A stretch of DNA of 64,000 nucleotides. Source: Tepidibacter aestuarii. GTDB lineage: Bacteria > Bacillota > Clostridia > Peptostreptococcales > Peptostreptococcaceae. Location: positions 1,860,001 to 1,924,000 of the forward strand of contig NZ_OW235315.1 of NCBI RefSeq assembly GCF_934924865.1. Direction: 5' to 3'. The first letter of the stretch is position 1. Each line of letters begins with the position of its first letter. Positions 53,646 to 62,520 of this stretch are shown here, one piece after another. Below the pieces are notes generated by a model, which did no database searches, was not told where the DNA came from, and saw only the letters and a list, made by a program, of their open reading frames with translations. A program made the position numbers and the translations under genes.

Positions 53646-53684
53646 AAAAAATACACTACTTAATTTATAAGTAGTGTATTTTTT
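53646..53684. terminator. Bidirectional terminator
   Basis: Perfect 11-bp stem ATACACTACTT/AAGTAGTGTAT flanked by A- and T-runs, directly after the stop of the small minus-strand gene at 53689. Confidence 0.88.
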
Positions 53685-53688
53685 AACT

Positions 53689-53856
53689 CTATCTATTATT
53701 TATACAAGCTATTTTACTAACTGTGTCTTCAAATTCCTTCATAAGAGCAAATCCATTTTCTCTTAAAAACTTTTCTGCCATAAGCATCACTTTTAAATCT
53801 TTTTCTGTGATTTTTTCTTCGAACTCCTTATTTATTTTATTAGTTCTTATCCCCAT
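53689..53856 (-). CDS. Small hypothetical helical protein (55 aa)
   Basis: Minus-strand frame of 55 codons starting MGIRTNKINKEFEEKITEKD and ending VSKIACINNR. GAGGTGAGG precedes the ATG and a strong terminator follows the stop, so it is very likely expressed. Charged and helical, with a possible amphipathic segment (LKVMLMAEKFLRENGFALMK). No family recognised; no membrane segment. Confidence 0.65.
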   Translation of the reverse strand: MGIRTNKINKEFEEKITEKDLKVMLMAEKFLRENGFALMKEFEDTVSKIACINNR

Positions 53857-53940
53857 ATATCCTCACCTCTATTTTCAATTATACCAGAACATTAGTTCTT
53901 TAAAAATATAAATTTTTATATTAGAGGTTACTATACCTTT

Positions 53941-54855
53941 TTAATATAAATCTTCTACACTTAAATACCTTTCTCCAGTATCAGGAGCTATTACAACTAC
54001 ATTTTTTCCTTTTCCTAATTTTTTGGCTACTTCAATAGCTCCAAATATAGCTGCTCCACAAGATACTCCAACAAATATACCTTCTTTTTTAGCAAGTTCT
54101 CTTGATGTGTTATAAGATTCTTCAGTTGAGACAGTAATAACTTCATCTATTATATCTGTATTCAACACTTTAGGCACAAATCCAGCTCCTATTCCTTGGA
54201 TCTTATGAGGTCCAGGACTTCCTCCAGATAAAACAGGAGAATCCTTAGGTTCTACTGCATAAACTTTAACATTAGCTATATTTTCTTTTAAAACTTCACC
54301 AATACCAGTTATAGTTCCACCCGTTCCAACCCCTGATACAAATGCGTCTATATTAGAATCTAAATCTTTAATAATTTCAAGAGCTGTTGTTTTTCTATGC
54401 ATATTAGGATTATCCATATTTTCAAATTGGCTAAGAATTACATAATCATCATTTTCGTTAACGAGTTCATTAGCTTTATCTATTGCACCCTTCATTCCTT
54501 TTGATCCATCTGTAAGTACAATTTGAGCTCCATATGCTTTTAATATTTTTCTTCTTTCCACACTCATTGTTTCTGGCATAACTAAAATAACTTTATATCC
54601 TTTGTATGCTCCTACCATGGCAATTCCTATACCAGTATTCCCACTAGTTGGTTCAACTATAGTATACCCAGTTTTTAATTGCCCTTTTCTTTCCATTTCT
54701 TCTATCATATTAAGTGCTACTCTATCTTTAACAGAACCTCCTGGGTTAAAAGATTCAAGCTTAACATAAATGTTAGCCATATCTTCATTAACTAATTTAT
54801 TAAGCTTTATGATAGGAGTATTTCCTATAAGCTCACCTATATTATTATAAATCAC
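53941..54855 (-). CDS. cysK: Cysteine synthase A
   Basis: O-acetylserine sulfhydrylase, making cysteine from O-acetylserine and sulfide with PLP. The PLP lysine is K43 in NPGGSVKDRVAL. The substrate loop EPTSGNTGIGIAM and the SGVGTGGTITGIGE phosphate-binding loop are intact. Length 304 is typical. The start is GTG with GGAGGG upstream. It lies downstream of cysE on the same strand; together the two genes perform the two steps from serine to cysteine. Confidence 0.96.
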   Translation of the reverse strand: MIYNNIGELIGNTPIIKLNKLVNEDMANIYVKLESFNPGGSVKDRVALNMIEEMERKGQLKTGYTIVEPTSGNTGIGIAMVGAYKGYKVILVMPETMSVERRKILKAYGAQIVLTDGSKGMKGAIDKANELVNENDDYVILSQFENMDNPNMHRKTTALEIIKDLDSNIDAFVSGVGTGGTITGIGEVLKENIANVKVYAVEPKDSPVLSGGSPGPHKIQGIGAGFVPKVLNTDIIDEVITVSTEESYNTSRELAKKEGIFVGVSCGAAIFGAIEVAKKLGKGKNVVVIAPDTGERYLSVEDLY

Positions 54856-54968
54856 AAAAATCCCTCCTTATTTTTATTAGAATACTTTATTAAATAACAT
54901 AATTATAATTTATTATTTACAATATCAAAATAATAATTAACCTTATTTTTCAAAATAAAAATCATATT

Positions 54969-55505
54969 TTATAATTTTTCATCTACCCTAATTCCATTTC
55001 TTTTTACTATTTTTCCTGGAATTCCTACAACTGTACAGTTTTCAGGAATATCTTTTAATACAACTGCATTAGCTCCAATTTTTGAATTATCTCCTATGTT
55101 TATAGGGCCTAATATTTTTGATCCTGCTGATATTATAACGTTATTCCCTACAGTTGGATGCCTTTTTCCTGTATCTTTTCCTGTTCCTCCTAAAGTTGAT
55201 CCATGAAAAATAGTAACATTATCTCCTATTTCTGCGGTTTCTCCTATTACTATACCCATTCCGTGATCTATAAAAAGTCCTTTTCCTATTTTGGCTCCAG
55301 GATGTATTTCTATTCCAGTTAAAAATCTACTTATAGTAGATATTATTCTAGCTATAACAAATAAATTTTTATTATATAAAAAATGTGAACATCTATGAAT
55401 TAAAATAGCATGAAGACCTGGGTAATTAAGTATGACCTCAAATGTGCCTCTAGCTGCTGGATCCTTTTCTTTAATAACATTTATTTCCCTAATTATAGTT
55501 TGCAT
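54969..55505 (-). CDS. cysE: Serine O-acetyltransferase
   Basis: Acetylates serine to O-acetylserine, the first step of cysteine synthesis. From the ATG at 55503-55505 (GGGGAGG seven bases upstream) it is 178 residues, the short form found in many Firmicutes. The left-handed beta-helix hexapeptide repeats ([20 protein letters not shown]) and the [20 protein letters not shown] catalytic region are clear. About 110 bp upstream of cysK. The promoter region has several matching palindromic half-sites, suggesting control by a cysteine-sensing repressor. Confidence 0.95.
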   Translation of the reverse strand: MQTIIREINVIKEKDPAARGTFEVILNYPGLHAILIHRCSHFLYNKNLFVIARIISTISRFLTGIEIHPGAKIGKGLFIDHGMGIVIGETAEIGDNVTIFHGSTLGGTGKDTGKRHPTVGNNVIISAGSKILGPINIGDNSKIGANAVVLKDIPENCTVVGIPGKIVKRNGIRVDEKL

Positions 55506-55554
55506 AGTAGTTCCTCCCCAAATAATTTCTAGCGTCATTTTTATTAATCTCACT

Positions 55555-55610
55555 TATCAATATGATAATTATACCAATATGATATATCATATTGATAAAA
55601 ATATCAATAT
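55555..55610 (-). promoter_or_regulatory. cysE promoter with repeated palindromic half-sites
   Basis: On the minus strand an extended -10 TGGTATAAT (TATAAT at 55568-55573) lies between ATATTGATA-type half-sites. A perfect 20-bp palindrome, CAATATGATATATCATATTG, occupies the spacer (55575-55594); further related half-sites lie at 55555-55567 and 55601-55610. This looks like an operator array for a repressor, possibly CymR, the usual cysteine regulator in Firmicutes; the link is inferred. Confidence 0.65.
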
Positions 55611-55685
55611 ATTTTTTAGTATTATCTCTTTTTCTAGTAATAATTTTCATTTCATTATTAATAAACTAGCTTTTATGCATCAAAA

Positions 55686-55731
55686 AAACAATGCTATTAA
55701 AATATTTATAGTATTTTAATAAACATTGTTT
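55686..55731 (-). repeat. Terminator-like hairpin, copy 1
   Basis: AAACAATG...CATTGTTT outer stem and inner ATTAAAATA/TATTTTAAT, followed on the minus strand by T7. Its sequence is clearly related to the hydrogenase terminator at 56182-56232, but no gene ends here. Inner stem bases differ while pairing is kept. Confidence 0.75.
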
Positions 55732-55752
55732 ACTTAAAGATTATTTAATTTT

Positions 55753-55848
55753 ATCCGAAAGTTAAGAGTTTTAAGACTCCACCTTCCTAAGGCTATAGAT
55801 AATAACTCTATATCTTCTGGATTAGTTTAACTAAAATTTTCACTTTAT
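55753..55848 (+). repeat. Internally deleted copy of the structured repeat (copy D)
   Basis: Matches the full copies from ATCCGAAAG through CTTCTGGATTAG, then jumps to the end TTTCACTTTATGTCAA, missing about 53 bp that include the terminal hairpin. The 5' hairpin arms are changed (AGAGTT/AACTCT), but still pair. It lies about 90 bp upstream of the 56-codon gene at 55939. Confidence 0.8.
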
Positions 55849-55938
55849 GTCAAAGATAACTTTATCCACAAATTTCTTAGAGTAAAATCAAAATTTTTAC
55901 ATAAAATAAATTAGATTATATATAAAGGAGATGTTTGT

Positions 55939-56109
55939 ATGGCTGGTAAAAACAAACAATTTAATAAACAGGATAAAAAGATTGCAGAAAAAATAGAAAA
56001 TATGAATCTAGAGACTGGAAATGAACTGCGTGTAGATGAATATCAAACAAATGTTGGATACAGAAAGCAGAATAATAAGCAAGGCCCAAAGGCAAGAATA
56101 GATCAGTAA
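55939..56109 (+). CDS. Small hydrophilic hypothetical protein (56 aa)
   Basis: Starts MAGKNKQFNKQDKKIAEKIE and ends NNKQGPKARIDQ. AAAGGAG lies seven bases before the ATG and a strong terminator follows, so the gene is real. Rich in Lys, Asn and Gln with no cysteine and no hydrophobic segment; such composition is common in small spore proteins, but I do not recognise a known family. Confidence 0.7.
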   Translation: MAGKNKQFNKQDKKIAEKIENMNLETGNELRVDEYQTNVGYRKQNNKQGPKARIDQ

Positions 56110-56139
56110 AAAAATAGGAGCGAGAGCTCCTATTTTTTT
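56110..56139 (+). terminator. Terminator after the 56-codon gene
   Basis: Stem AATAGGAGC/GCTCCTATT with a GAGA loop and T7. Confidence 0.9.
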
Positions 56140-56181
56140 ACCTTATAAATTTTCTGATTTATAAATAAATTTTTCCAAAAA

Positions 56182-56232
56182 AAACAATGCTCATTAGAAC
56201 ACTTAATAGTAGTGTTTTAATAAGCATTGCTT
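56182..56232 (-). terminator. Terminator of the hydrogenase operon (hairpin copy 2)
   Basis: Long stem-loop starting AAACAATGCTCATTA on the plus strand, with an inner AACACT/AGTGTT stem. On the minus strand it is followed by T8, just after the hndD stop. Related in sequence to 55686-55731. Confidence 0.85.
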
Positions 56233-56239
56233 GCTTAAC

Positions 56240-57973
56240 TTAAAATTTTTTCCTTGCTATATAGTGGGTATGTAACAATTCATGGCTTAATGACCCATTT
56301 GGCTTTCCTAAAAATTCATCATATATCTTGATTATATATGGATTTTTATGTGATTTTCTAATAGGCAAAGATTTATCCTCATCATATATAGCTTTTGATC
56401 TTTCTTTTCTAATATCAATTTTTTCTTTTATTTTTGCATCAACTATTGGCTGCCCCCCACCTGTTACACAACCACCTTGACATGCCATCACTTCAATAAA
56501 GTCATATTGTTTTTCACCTTTTCTTATTGATTCTAATAATTCTTTAGCATTACTTAATCCATGAGCAACAGCAACTCTAATATTTCTACCATCAGGTAAT
56601 TCTACTGAAGCCTCTTTTATTCCTTCTAGTCCTCTAGCAGCGGTATATTCTATTTCCTCTATTTCTTTTTCAGATACAACTTCAAATATAGTTCTTAAAG
56701 CAGCTTCTGCAACGCCTCCAGTCGTTCCAAAAATAACTGCTGCGCCAGTAGCTTCTCCAAATGGATGGTCGAATTCTTCATCGTTTAAATTTCCAAAGTC
56801 AGTACCTACCTCTTTTATCATTCTTGCTAATTCTCTTGTAGTCAATATAAAATCTACATCCTGCATTCCATTATTAGATAATTCTTCTCTTTCACCTTCA
56901 AATTTTTTACCAACACAAGGCATAATTGAAACTACAACTATATCTTCAGGATCAATTCCCATTTTCTGCGAAAAATAGCTCTTAATTACTGCGCCTTGCA
57001 TTTCGCTAGGTGATTTACATGTAGATAAATTTTGAATCATATCTGGATACTTATGTTCAACAAACTTTACCCAACCTGGACAGCATGATGTCATAAGAGG
57101 AAGTCCTTCTCCCTTACTTAATCTATTTAACAACTCTGTTCCTTCCTCCATTATAGTAAGGTCCGCTGCAAAATTAGTGTCAAATACCTTATCAAAGCCT
57201 AACCTTCTTAATGATGCGACCATTTTACCTGTAACCCTACTACCAATAGGTATACCAAATTCTTCACCTAAAGCTACTCGTATTGCTGGTGCTGTTTGAA
57301 CAACTACATATTTACTAGGATTTTCAATTGCCTTCCAAACACCTTTTATATCTTCTTTTTCATGCAACGCACCTACAGGACAAGCAATTATGCATTGACC
57401 ACAGTTAATGCAAATCGAATCCTTTATGGGTCTTTCATATATAGGTCCAACCTTAGTCTCAAACCCTCTTTGCGAAAAATTTATGGCATTTACACTTTGG
57501 ATACTTCTACAAGTTGCCATACATCTACCACAAAGAATACACTTTTGCGGGTCTCTTACTAATGAACTAGAATAATCTAGTTTTGCATTACTCTTTTCTC
57601 CCGTATATCTAATATCCCTTATATTTAATTCCTTGGCTATTCTCTGCAAATCACAATTTTCACTTCTAATACAAGTTGTACACTCTCTTTTATGATTTGA
57701 TAGCAATAATTCTACTGCCATTTTTCTTACTTCTCTTACAGATTGGGTATTCGTTTTTACTTCCATCCCATTTTCAGCAACAAGTGTACATGATGCTATT
57801 ATTTTTTGCCCCACTTCTACTACACAAACTCTACAACTAGACACTTCATTAATTTCTTTTAAATAGCATAATGTTGGTATATTGATTCCAGCTATTTTTG
57901 CTGCTTCAAGCACAGTAGTTCCTTTAGGTACTTCTATATTGATTCCATCTATATTAAATCTTACCATTCCCAT
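56240..57973 (-). CDS. hndD: [FeFe] hydrogenase catalytic subunit, HndD type
   Basis: Forms or oxidises H2 at the H-cluster. From the ATG at 57971-57973 it is 577 residues: an N-terminal [2Fe-2S] domain (CYLKEINEVSSCRVC), a His-Cys3 cluster region (HKRECTTCIRSENC), two [4Fe-4S] clusters (CILCGRCMATC and CINCGQCIIAC), and the H-cluster motifs TSCCPGW, MPCVGKKFE and EVMACQGGCVTGGGQP. A GTG three codons earlier overlaps the AGAGGTG site. Last gene of hndABCD; the complex probably couples H2 to NAD(P)H and ferredoxin. Confidence 0.96.
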   Translation of the reverse strand: MGMVRFNIDGINIEVPKGTTVLEAAKIAGINIPTLCYLKEINEVSSCRVCVVEVGQKIIASCTLVAENGMEVKTNTQSVREVRKMAVELLLSNHKRECTTCIRSENCDLQRIAKELNIRDIRYTGEKSNAKLDYSSSLVRDPQKCILCGRCMATCRSIQSVNAINFSQRGFETKVGPIYERPIKDSICINCGQCIIACPVGALHEKEDIKGVWKAIENPSKYVVVQTAPAIRVALGEEFGIPIGSRVTGKMVASLRRLGFDKVFDTNFAADLTIMEEGTELLNRLSKGEGLPLMTSCCPGWVKFVEHKYPDMIQNLSTCKSPSEMQGAVIKSYFSQKMGIDPEDIVVVSIMPCVGKKFEGEREELSNNGMQDVDFILTTRELARMIKEVGTDFGNLNDEEFDHPFGEATGAAVIFGTTGGVAEAALRTIFEVVSEKEIEEIEYTAARGLEGIKEASVELPDGRNIRVAVAHGLSNAKELLESIRKGEKQYDFIEVMACQGGCVTGGGQPIVDAKIKEKIDIRKERSKAIYDEDKSLPIRKSHKNPYIIKIYDEFLGKPNGSLSHELLHTHYIARKKF

Positions 57974-57998
57974 AATTTTCACCTCTCATTCCTATAAA

Positions 57999-59792
57999 TT
58001 ACATCTTAACAATGGCTTTAAATCTACATACATGCATACACATTCCACATCTTACACATAAATCACTATCTATCACATGAGGCTCCTGTAGTTTACCACT
58101 AATAGCACCAATATTACAGTTGCGTGTACATAATCCACATCCTTTACATTTATCCTCTAAAATAACATATTTTACAAGAGATCTACAAACCTTAGATGTA
58201 CATTTCTTATCTTTAACATGGGAATTATATTCATCTCTAAAATAATTTAAAGTTGAAAGTATCGGATTAGGAGCAGTTTGACCAAGTCCACATAAAGATC
58301 CCTTTTTGATACCTACTGCCAATTCTTCAAGTTTATCTAAATCTTTAGTCTCTGCTTTCCCCTTTGTAATATCTTCAAGAATTTCAAGTAACCTCTTAGT
58401 TCCGATTCTGCATAGAGTACATTTACCACAAGATTCATCCTTAGTGAAATCCAAAAAAAATCTCGCTACGTCTACCATACAGTTATCTTCATCCATAACT
58501 ATCATTCCTCCTGATCCCATCATTGAGCCAAGAGCAGTTAATGTATCATACTCAATAGCAGTATCGATATATTGTTCTGGGATACATCCTCCTGAAGGTC
58601 CTCCGGTCTGAACTGCTTTAAATTCCTTGCCATTCGGTATACCTCCACCTATATCAAAAATAGCTTCTCTTAGGGTAGTACCCATAGGAATTTCTATGAG
58701 TCCTGTATTAGTAATTTTTCCTCCTAAAGCAAATACTTTAGTTCCTGGACTTTTTTGTGTTCCTATACTTCTAAACCACTGTGATCCTTTTAAAATTATA
58801 GGTGCTATATTAGCAAGAGTTTCTACATTATTTATAATTGTAGGTTTACTCCAAAGACCGCTTATTGCTGGAAATGGTGGTTTAGCCATTGGCATTCCCC
58901 TTTTGCCCTCAATAGACTGCATAAGAGCAGTTTCTTCTCCACATACAAAAGCACCAGCTCCAAGTCTTAACTCTATATCAAACTTAAATCCTGTCCCTAG
59001 AATATTTTCTCCAAGCAAACCATACTCTCTAGATTGTTTTATAGCTATTTCAAGTCTTTCAACAGCTAAAGGATATTCTGCTCTGATATATATAAACCCC
59101 TTACTTGCTCCAATAGCATATCCCCCTATGCTCATAGCTTCTATCACAGAATGAGGGTCTCCTTCAAGAACTGATCTATCCATAAATGCACCTGGGTCTC
59201 CTTCATCTGCATTACAAATTATATACTTCTCATCACTATCCTGTGATGCTGCAAATCCCCATTTAGTGCCTGTTGGGAAACCTCCTCCCCCTCTACCTCT
59301 TAGTCCAGATTCTTTAATAACATCTATAACCTCAAAAGGTTTCATTGAAGTTAATACCTTTCCAAGTGCACTATATCCATCAAAAGCTATATATTCATCT
59401 ATATTTTCCGGATCGATGATACCACAATTTCTCAAAGCTATTCTTATTTGTTTTTTGAAAAAATCTAATTTGTTTAAATTTCTTACTTTCCCTTCTCCGT
59501 CTCCAGTTTTATATACTAACCTTTCAAGTATTTTATTTTGAATAAAGTGAGATTCTACTAGTTCTTTAATATCATCATCTTTTACTTTGCTATACAAAAC
59601 TCCTTCTGGATAAACCACTACCATAGGTCCTAATTCACAAAGTCCTAAACATCCCGTTTTTAGTACTTCAATTTCATTGTTTAATTTATGTTTTCTTATT
59701 TCTACCTTTAACTTTCTAAAAATATCTGCTGATTCAGGAGAAGTACATCCTGTTCCTCCACAGACAAGTATTTGAGAACGGTAAACCTCCAT
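57999..59792 (-). CDS. hndC: NADH-quinone oxidoreductase NuoF-like hydrogenase subunit, HndC type
   Basis: The flavin subunit that exchanges electrons with NAD(P)H. The 597 residues comprise an N-terminal thioredoxin-like [2Fe-2S] domain (CGGTGCTSPES, TGCLGLCELGP), the NuoF core with the nucleotide/FMN-binding GLRGRGGGGFPTGTKWGFAA and ICNADEGDPGAFMDR, the ESCGKCTLCRIGTKRLLEIL cluster, and two C-terminal [4Fe-4S] clusters (CKGCGLCTRNC and CVRCGMCMHVC). This make-up matches electron-bifurcating-type hydrogenases. It lies 26 bp before hndD. Confidence 0.95.
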   Translation of the reverse strand: MEVYRSQILVCGGTGCTSPESADIFRKLKVEIRKHKLNNEIEVLKTGCLGLCELGPMVVVYPEGVLYSKVKDDDIKELVESHFIQNKILERLVYKTGDGEGKVRNLNKLDFFKKQIRIALRNCGIIDPENIDEYIAFDGYSALGKVLTSMKPFEVIDVIKESGLRGRGGGGFPTGTKWGFAASQDSDEKYIICNADEGDPGAFMDRSVLEGDPHSVIEAMSIGGYAIGASKGFIYIRAEYPLAVERLEIAIKQSREYGLLGENILGTGFKFDIELRLGAGAFVCGEETALMQSIEGKRGMPMAKPPFPAISGLWSKPTIINNVETLANIAPIILKGSQWFRSIGTQKSPGTKVFALGGKITNTGLIEIPMGTTLREAIFDIGGGIPNGKEFKAVQTGGPSGGCIPEQYIDTAIEYDTLTALGSMMGSGGMIVMDEDNCMVDVARFFLDFTKDESCGKCTLCRIGTKRLLEILEDITKGKAETKDLDKLEELAVGIKKGSLCGLGQTAPNPILSTLNYFRDEYNSHVKDKKCTSKVCRSLVKYVILEDKCKGCGLCTRNCNIGAISGKLQEPHVIDSDLCVRCGMCMHVCRFKAIVKM

Positions 59793-59804
59793 ATTAATCC
59801 CCCT

Positions 59805-60206
59805 TTAATCATTCTCTAATGTATAATCATTAAGAATTTTATCTTTAACCACATGCATTACATACTCATCTCTAACAGTTCCTACTAGTACATGACTAGC
59901 TACAACTCTACGTGCTTTAAATGGTGACATTTTCACATATGTAACCTTCTCTTCTCCTGGTCTTATTACTTCAACAATTGGCTCTAATTTACATACACCT
60001 ATACATCCAGTCTTAGCTACAACTACATTAGATAATCCTAACTTTTCAACTTCATCTAATATAGATTCATAGACTTCCTGTGCACCTGCAGCTATTCCAC
60101 AAGTGGCCATTCCTACTACAATCCTAGCACTTTTTCTATCTATGCCCTGATTCACTATATCAAAAGTTTTCTTTTTTATTTCTTCAAGGTCTTGTATAGT
60201 TTTCAT
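59805..60206 (-). CDS. hndB: [2Fe-2S] thioredoxin-like ferredoxin subunit, HndB type
   Basis: A 133-residue thioredoxin-fold ferredoxin with cysteines in VGMATCGIAAGAQ and VAKTGCIGVCKLEP that would hold a [2Fe-2S] cluster. This is the small accessory subunit between HndA and HndC and probably relays electrons in the complex. It lies 12 bp upstream of hndC. Start follows GGGGGG. The residue pattern lacks the first CxxxxC spacing of classic 2Fe-2S ferredoxins (only one Cys in the first loop), as is usual for this subunit type. Confidence 0.9.
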   Translation of the reverse strand: MKTIQDLEEIKKKTFDIVNQGIDRKSARIVVGMATCGIAAGAQEVYESILDEVEKLGLSNVVVAKTGCIGVCKLEPIVEVIRPGEEKVTYVKMSPFKARRVVASHVLVGTVRDEYVMHVVKDKILNDYTLEND

Positions 60207-60239
60207 TACTTCCCCCCCAAATTAAATACTATAATCTCA

Positions 60240-60743
60240 TTATCTATATTCTTCAATTATCCTAATTACATCATCTGGAATTAATCTTCCATATACCTTA
60301 TCATCTACCATAAGAATAGGAGCTAAACCACACCCTCCAAGGCATCTAGCTGCTTCTACAGTAAATTTTCCATCTTTAGTTGTCTTTCCAACCTCTACTT
60401 CTAGTACACTACACAATCTATCTAAGATATCTTGTGCTCCTTTTACGTAACATGCTGTACCTAAACAAACTTTAATTATATGTTCACCTTTTGGTTCTAA
60501 ATTAAACTGTGTATAAAAGGTTGCAACTGCGTAAACTTCAGACATAGGAATATCCAATTCTTCTGAAACTATTTGTAAAATTTCTTCTGGTAAATAACTG
60601 TATATTTTTTGCATTTCATGAAGCACAGGAATCAAACAACCTTTTATATCTTTATGATTCTTGATAACTTCTTTTACTTTTTTTAGTCCTATATCTTCTC
60701 CTGTGCAACTACAACACAATCTCTCTTCAGTCAATAAAATCAT
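60240..60743 (-). CDS. hndA: NuoE-like hydrogenase subunit, HndA type
   Basis: A [2Fe-2S] thioredoxin-like subunit of 167 residues, related to NuoE. Cluster cysteines lie in CLGTACYVKGA and ARCLGGCGLAPILMVDDKVY. An N-terminal helical part (LIPVLHEMQKIYSYLPEEIL) is the NuoE helix bundle. The ATG used here is only two bases from the GGAGG site; a TTG nine bases downstream has better spacing and may be the real start. First gene of the hndABCD hydrogenase operon. Confidence 0.93.
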   Translation of the reverse strand: MILLTEERLCCSCTGEDIGLKKVKEVIKNHKDIKGCLIPVLHEMQKIYSYLPEEILQIVSEELDIPMSEVYAVATFYTQFNLEPKGEHIIKVCLGTACYVKGAQDILDRLCSVLEVEVGKTTKDGKFTVEAARCLGGCGLAPILMVDDKVYGRLIPDDVIRIIEEYR

Positions 60744-60869
60744 CTCCTCCGTATTTAGGGTTTTAAAATATTTATATATTGCTTGTATAATTTATTAAAT
60801 ATATTTAGCATCAATTATCATCTGTAAAAAATACTTATGCTTAAAATAAAAAAATATTCTTTATAGCAA

Positions 60870-60924
60870 AAAATACTTGACAAGAAAACAGAATTAAATT
60901 TCCTGATTTCCAGTCAAGTATTTA
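60870..60924. promoter_or_regulatory. Wide inverted repeat upstream of the hydrogenase operon
   Basis: Arms AAATACTTGAC (60871-60881) and GTCAAGTATTT (60913-60923) are a perfect 11-bp pair around a 31-base loop, about 130 bp upstream of hndA. It could be a pair of operator half-sites or a second terminator after pckA (a T-run follows on the minus strand). Confidence 0.55.
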
Positions 60925-60979
60925 TTTAATTTCATATAGTAAATTGAATACTAGGCAAAACTAATATAATGCACAAAAA

Positions 60980-61001
60980 AAGCTGGGATATATCCCAGCT
61001 T
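60980..61001 (-). terminator. Terminator after pckA
   Basis: Perfect palindrome AAGCTGGGATA/TATCCCAGCTT overlapping the pckA stop codon, followed by T7 on the minus strand. Confidence 0.92.
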
Positions 61002-62520
61002 ATATAGAAACCGCTACTTCTTCTTTTCCATCTTCAAATTTAGCAAACCACTGTTCTCTTTCTTCTCTTAATTTACTAGCTATTACTTCATACTCTTCTT
61101 CACTATAATAATTTCTTGGATTATATTTTTTGATATCTATTCCATCTACATCCTTAGGTACTAGATATCCCCATTCTTTATCCAATTCCCATTCAATATT
61201 TTCTTTTGCTATTTCTTTCATTATAGTAGTTGAAACTTTAATAGTTATTTTTTCTCCCTTAAATTCTTCTTTAGCTCCAACAGCACCTGTATTTAGTATA
61301 AAACACTCTATATCTGGATTTTTCTTTAATATTTGGTATAATCTACATCCTTCCTTTACTTCAGGTCCTATTATAAAAGGATTAGTACCTACACATCTTT
61401 TTGATTGTCCTGCTTTTGTAGGATCTCCAGCAGAAGTTTCTATTGACTCCCCAAGCATAAATGCGTTAACAGCTTGTGGAACCTCTAATTTCATAACAGG
61501 TGGAACTATATCATTTCTTCTTGTTATAAATATAATCTTATTTGCTTTTTCTATATCTATACTATCATCTGTATTCGATATTTCTTCTCTTAAAACTACC
61601 CCTCTTCCATTAGCTGTAAGAGTTGTATCATCAAAATCTACTTTTCCATCTGCAGCTACTTTTACATTTTCAAATATTGAATTTTCACTTGTAGCTGCTT
61701 TATATAAAACTTTTTGTCCTTCATCAAGACCTTCTGTCTTTATAAAAAATCCATTTTCACTTCCCGCACAATATCCGTTCTCATCCATAAATACAACATC
61801 ATCTTGTCTTACTATAGCTTTTTCTTCTCCGCTAAGACCATGATCATGTATTGTAAGAGTAGTTTTACCTGTTCCACTTAATCCAAACATTATAAATCCT
61901 ACATCTTTTAAATTTTCATTCTTATCTTTTACTCTTAATACTTTACTACCTGCGTGTAATCCAAGTCCACCCATTTCTTTTACTTTATACATAGCTTTTC
62001 TTAAGAAAGACTTTTTAGCTTCACCAAAATAATCACTACCTAATATGTAAGTAATTCCTTCTTCTGGATATACTATCATAATTCTTTCTGGCCATTCGGG
62101 AACATATATACTAATTAAATCTGGATTTTCTGAATCTACAGGATCAAATAAAGTATTATTCCACATATAAGCTATTCTACTATATTCTTTAGTTATGTAT
62201 AGTCTACAATTAAAAGAAAGTTTATCATACATTCCCATTTTTCTATCTATTCTAACTACATCTTTATTTTTTAAGTAATCTTTAACTTCGTTAACAATTT
62301 TGTCTGCTTTTTCTCTACTAATCGCTTGTTGGTCTATTCCTAATGGTATATCATCTACAACATATGTATTCTTTGCACTTCTATTTCTTACTTCAGTAAC
62401 ATAACACGGACTATTAAATTCTGTTGTACTTTCCATATCTATACTCATATTTCTTAACTCTTTAACATTAGGATTTGTTATTACATTTTTAAATAGTTCA
62501 TCATTCATTAAGTATGTCAC
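61000..62520 (-). CDS. pckA: Phosphoenolpyruvate carboxykinase (ATP)
   Basis: Interconverts oxaloacetate and PEP with ATP/ADP. The 506-residue protein contains the P-loop FGLSGTGKTTLT and the metal/ATP region DDVVFMDENGYC. Further family segments are LGSDYFGEAKKSFLRKAMY and ITRRNDIVPPVMKLE. The start is GTG with GGAGGGG about six bases upstream; an ATG four codons on is too far from the site. A monocistronic unit with its own terminator. In anaerobes it may run in either direction between glycolysis and the C4 acids. Confidence 0.94.
   Translation of the reverse strand: MTYLMNDELFKNVITNPNVKELRNMSIDMESTTEFNSPCYVTEVRNRSAKNTYVVDDIPLGIDQQAISREKADKIVNEVKDYLKNKDVVRIDRKMGMYDKLSFNCRLYITKEYSRIAYMWNNTLFDPVDSENPDLISIYVPEWPERIMIVYPEEGITYILGSDYFGEAKKSFLRKAMYKVKEMGGLGLHAGSKVLRVKDKNENLKDVGFIMFGLSGTGKTTLTIHDHGLSGEEKAIVRQDDVVFMDENGYCAGSENGFFIKTEGLDEGQKVLYKAATSENSIFENVKVAADGKVDFDDTTLTANGRGVVLREEISNTDDSIDIEKANKIIFITRRNDIVPPVMKLEVPQAVNAFMLGESIETSAGDPTKAGQSKRCVGTNPFIIGPEVKEGCRLYQILKKNPDIECFILNTGAVGAKEEFKGEKITIKVSTTIMKEIAKENIEWELDKEWGYLVPKDVDGIDIKKYNPRNYYSEEEYEVIASKLREEREQWFAKFEDGKEEVAVSI

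Noticed and set aside
60870-60924. Rex operator at the hydrogenase operon
   Set aside because: The arms (AAATACTTGAC) do not fit the TTGTTAA-type Rex consensus; kept only as an unassigned inverted repeat.
61130-61843. Long open frame on the plus strand opposite pckA
   Set aside because: It is the antisense shadow of a well-conserved gene; no ribosome site and an implausible Ser/Thr-rich product. The same holds for long plus-strand frames opposite hndC, proC and the fused dehydrogenase.
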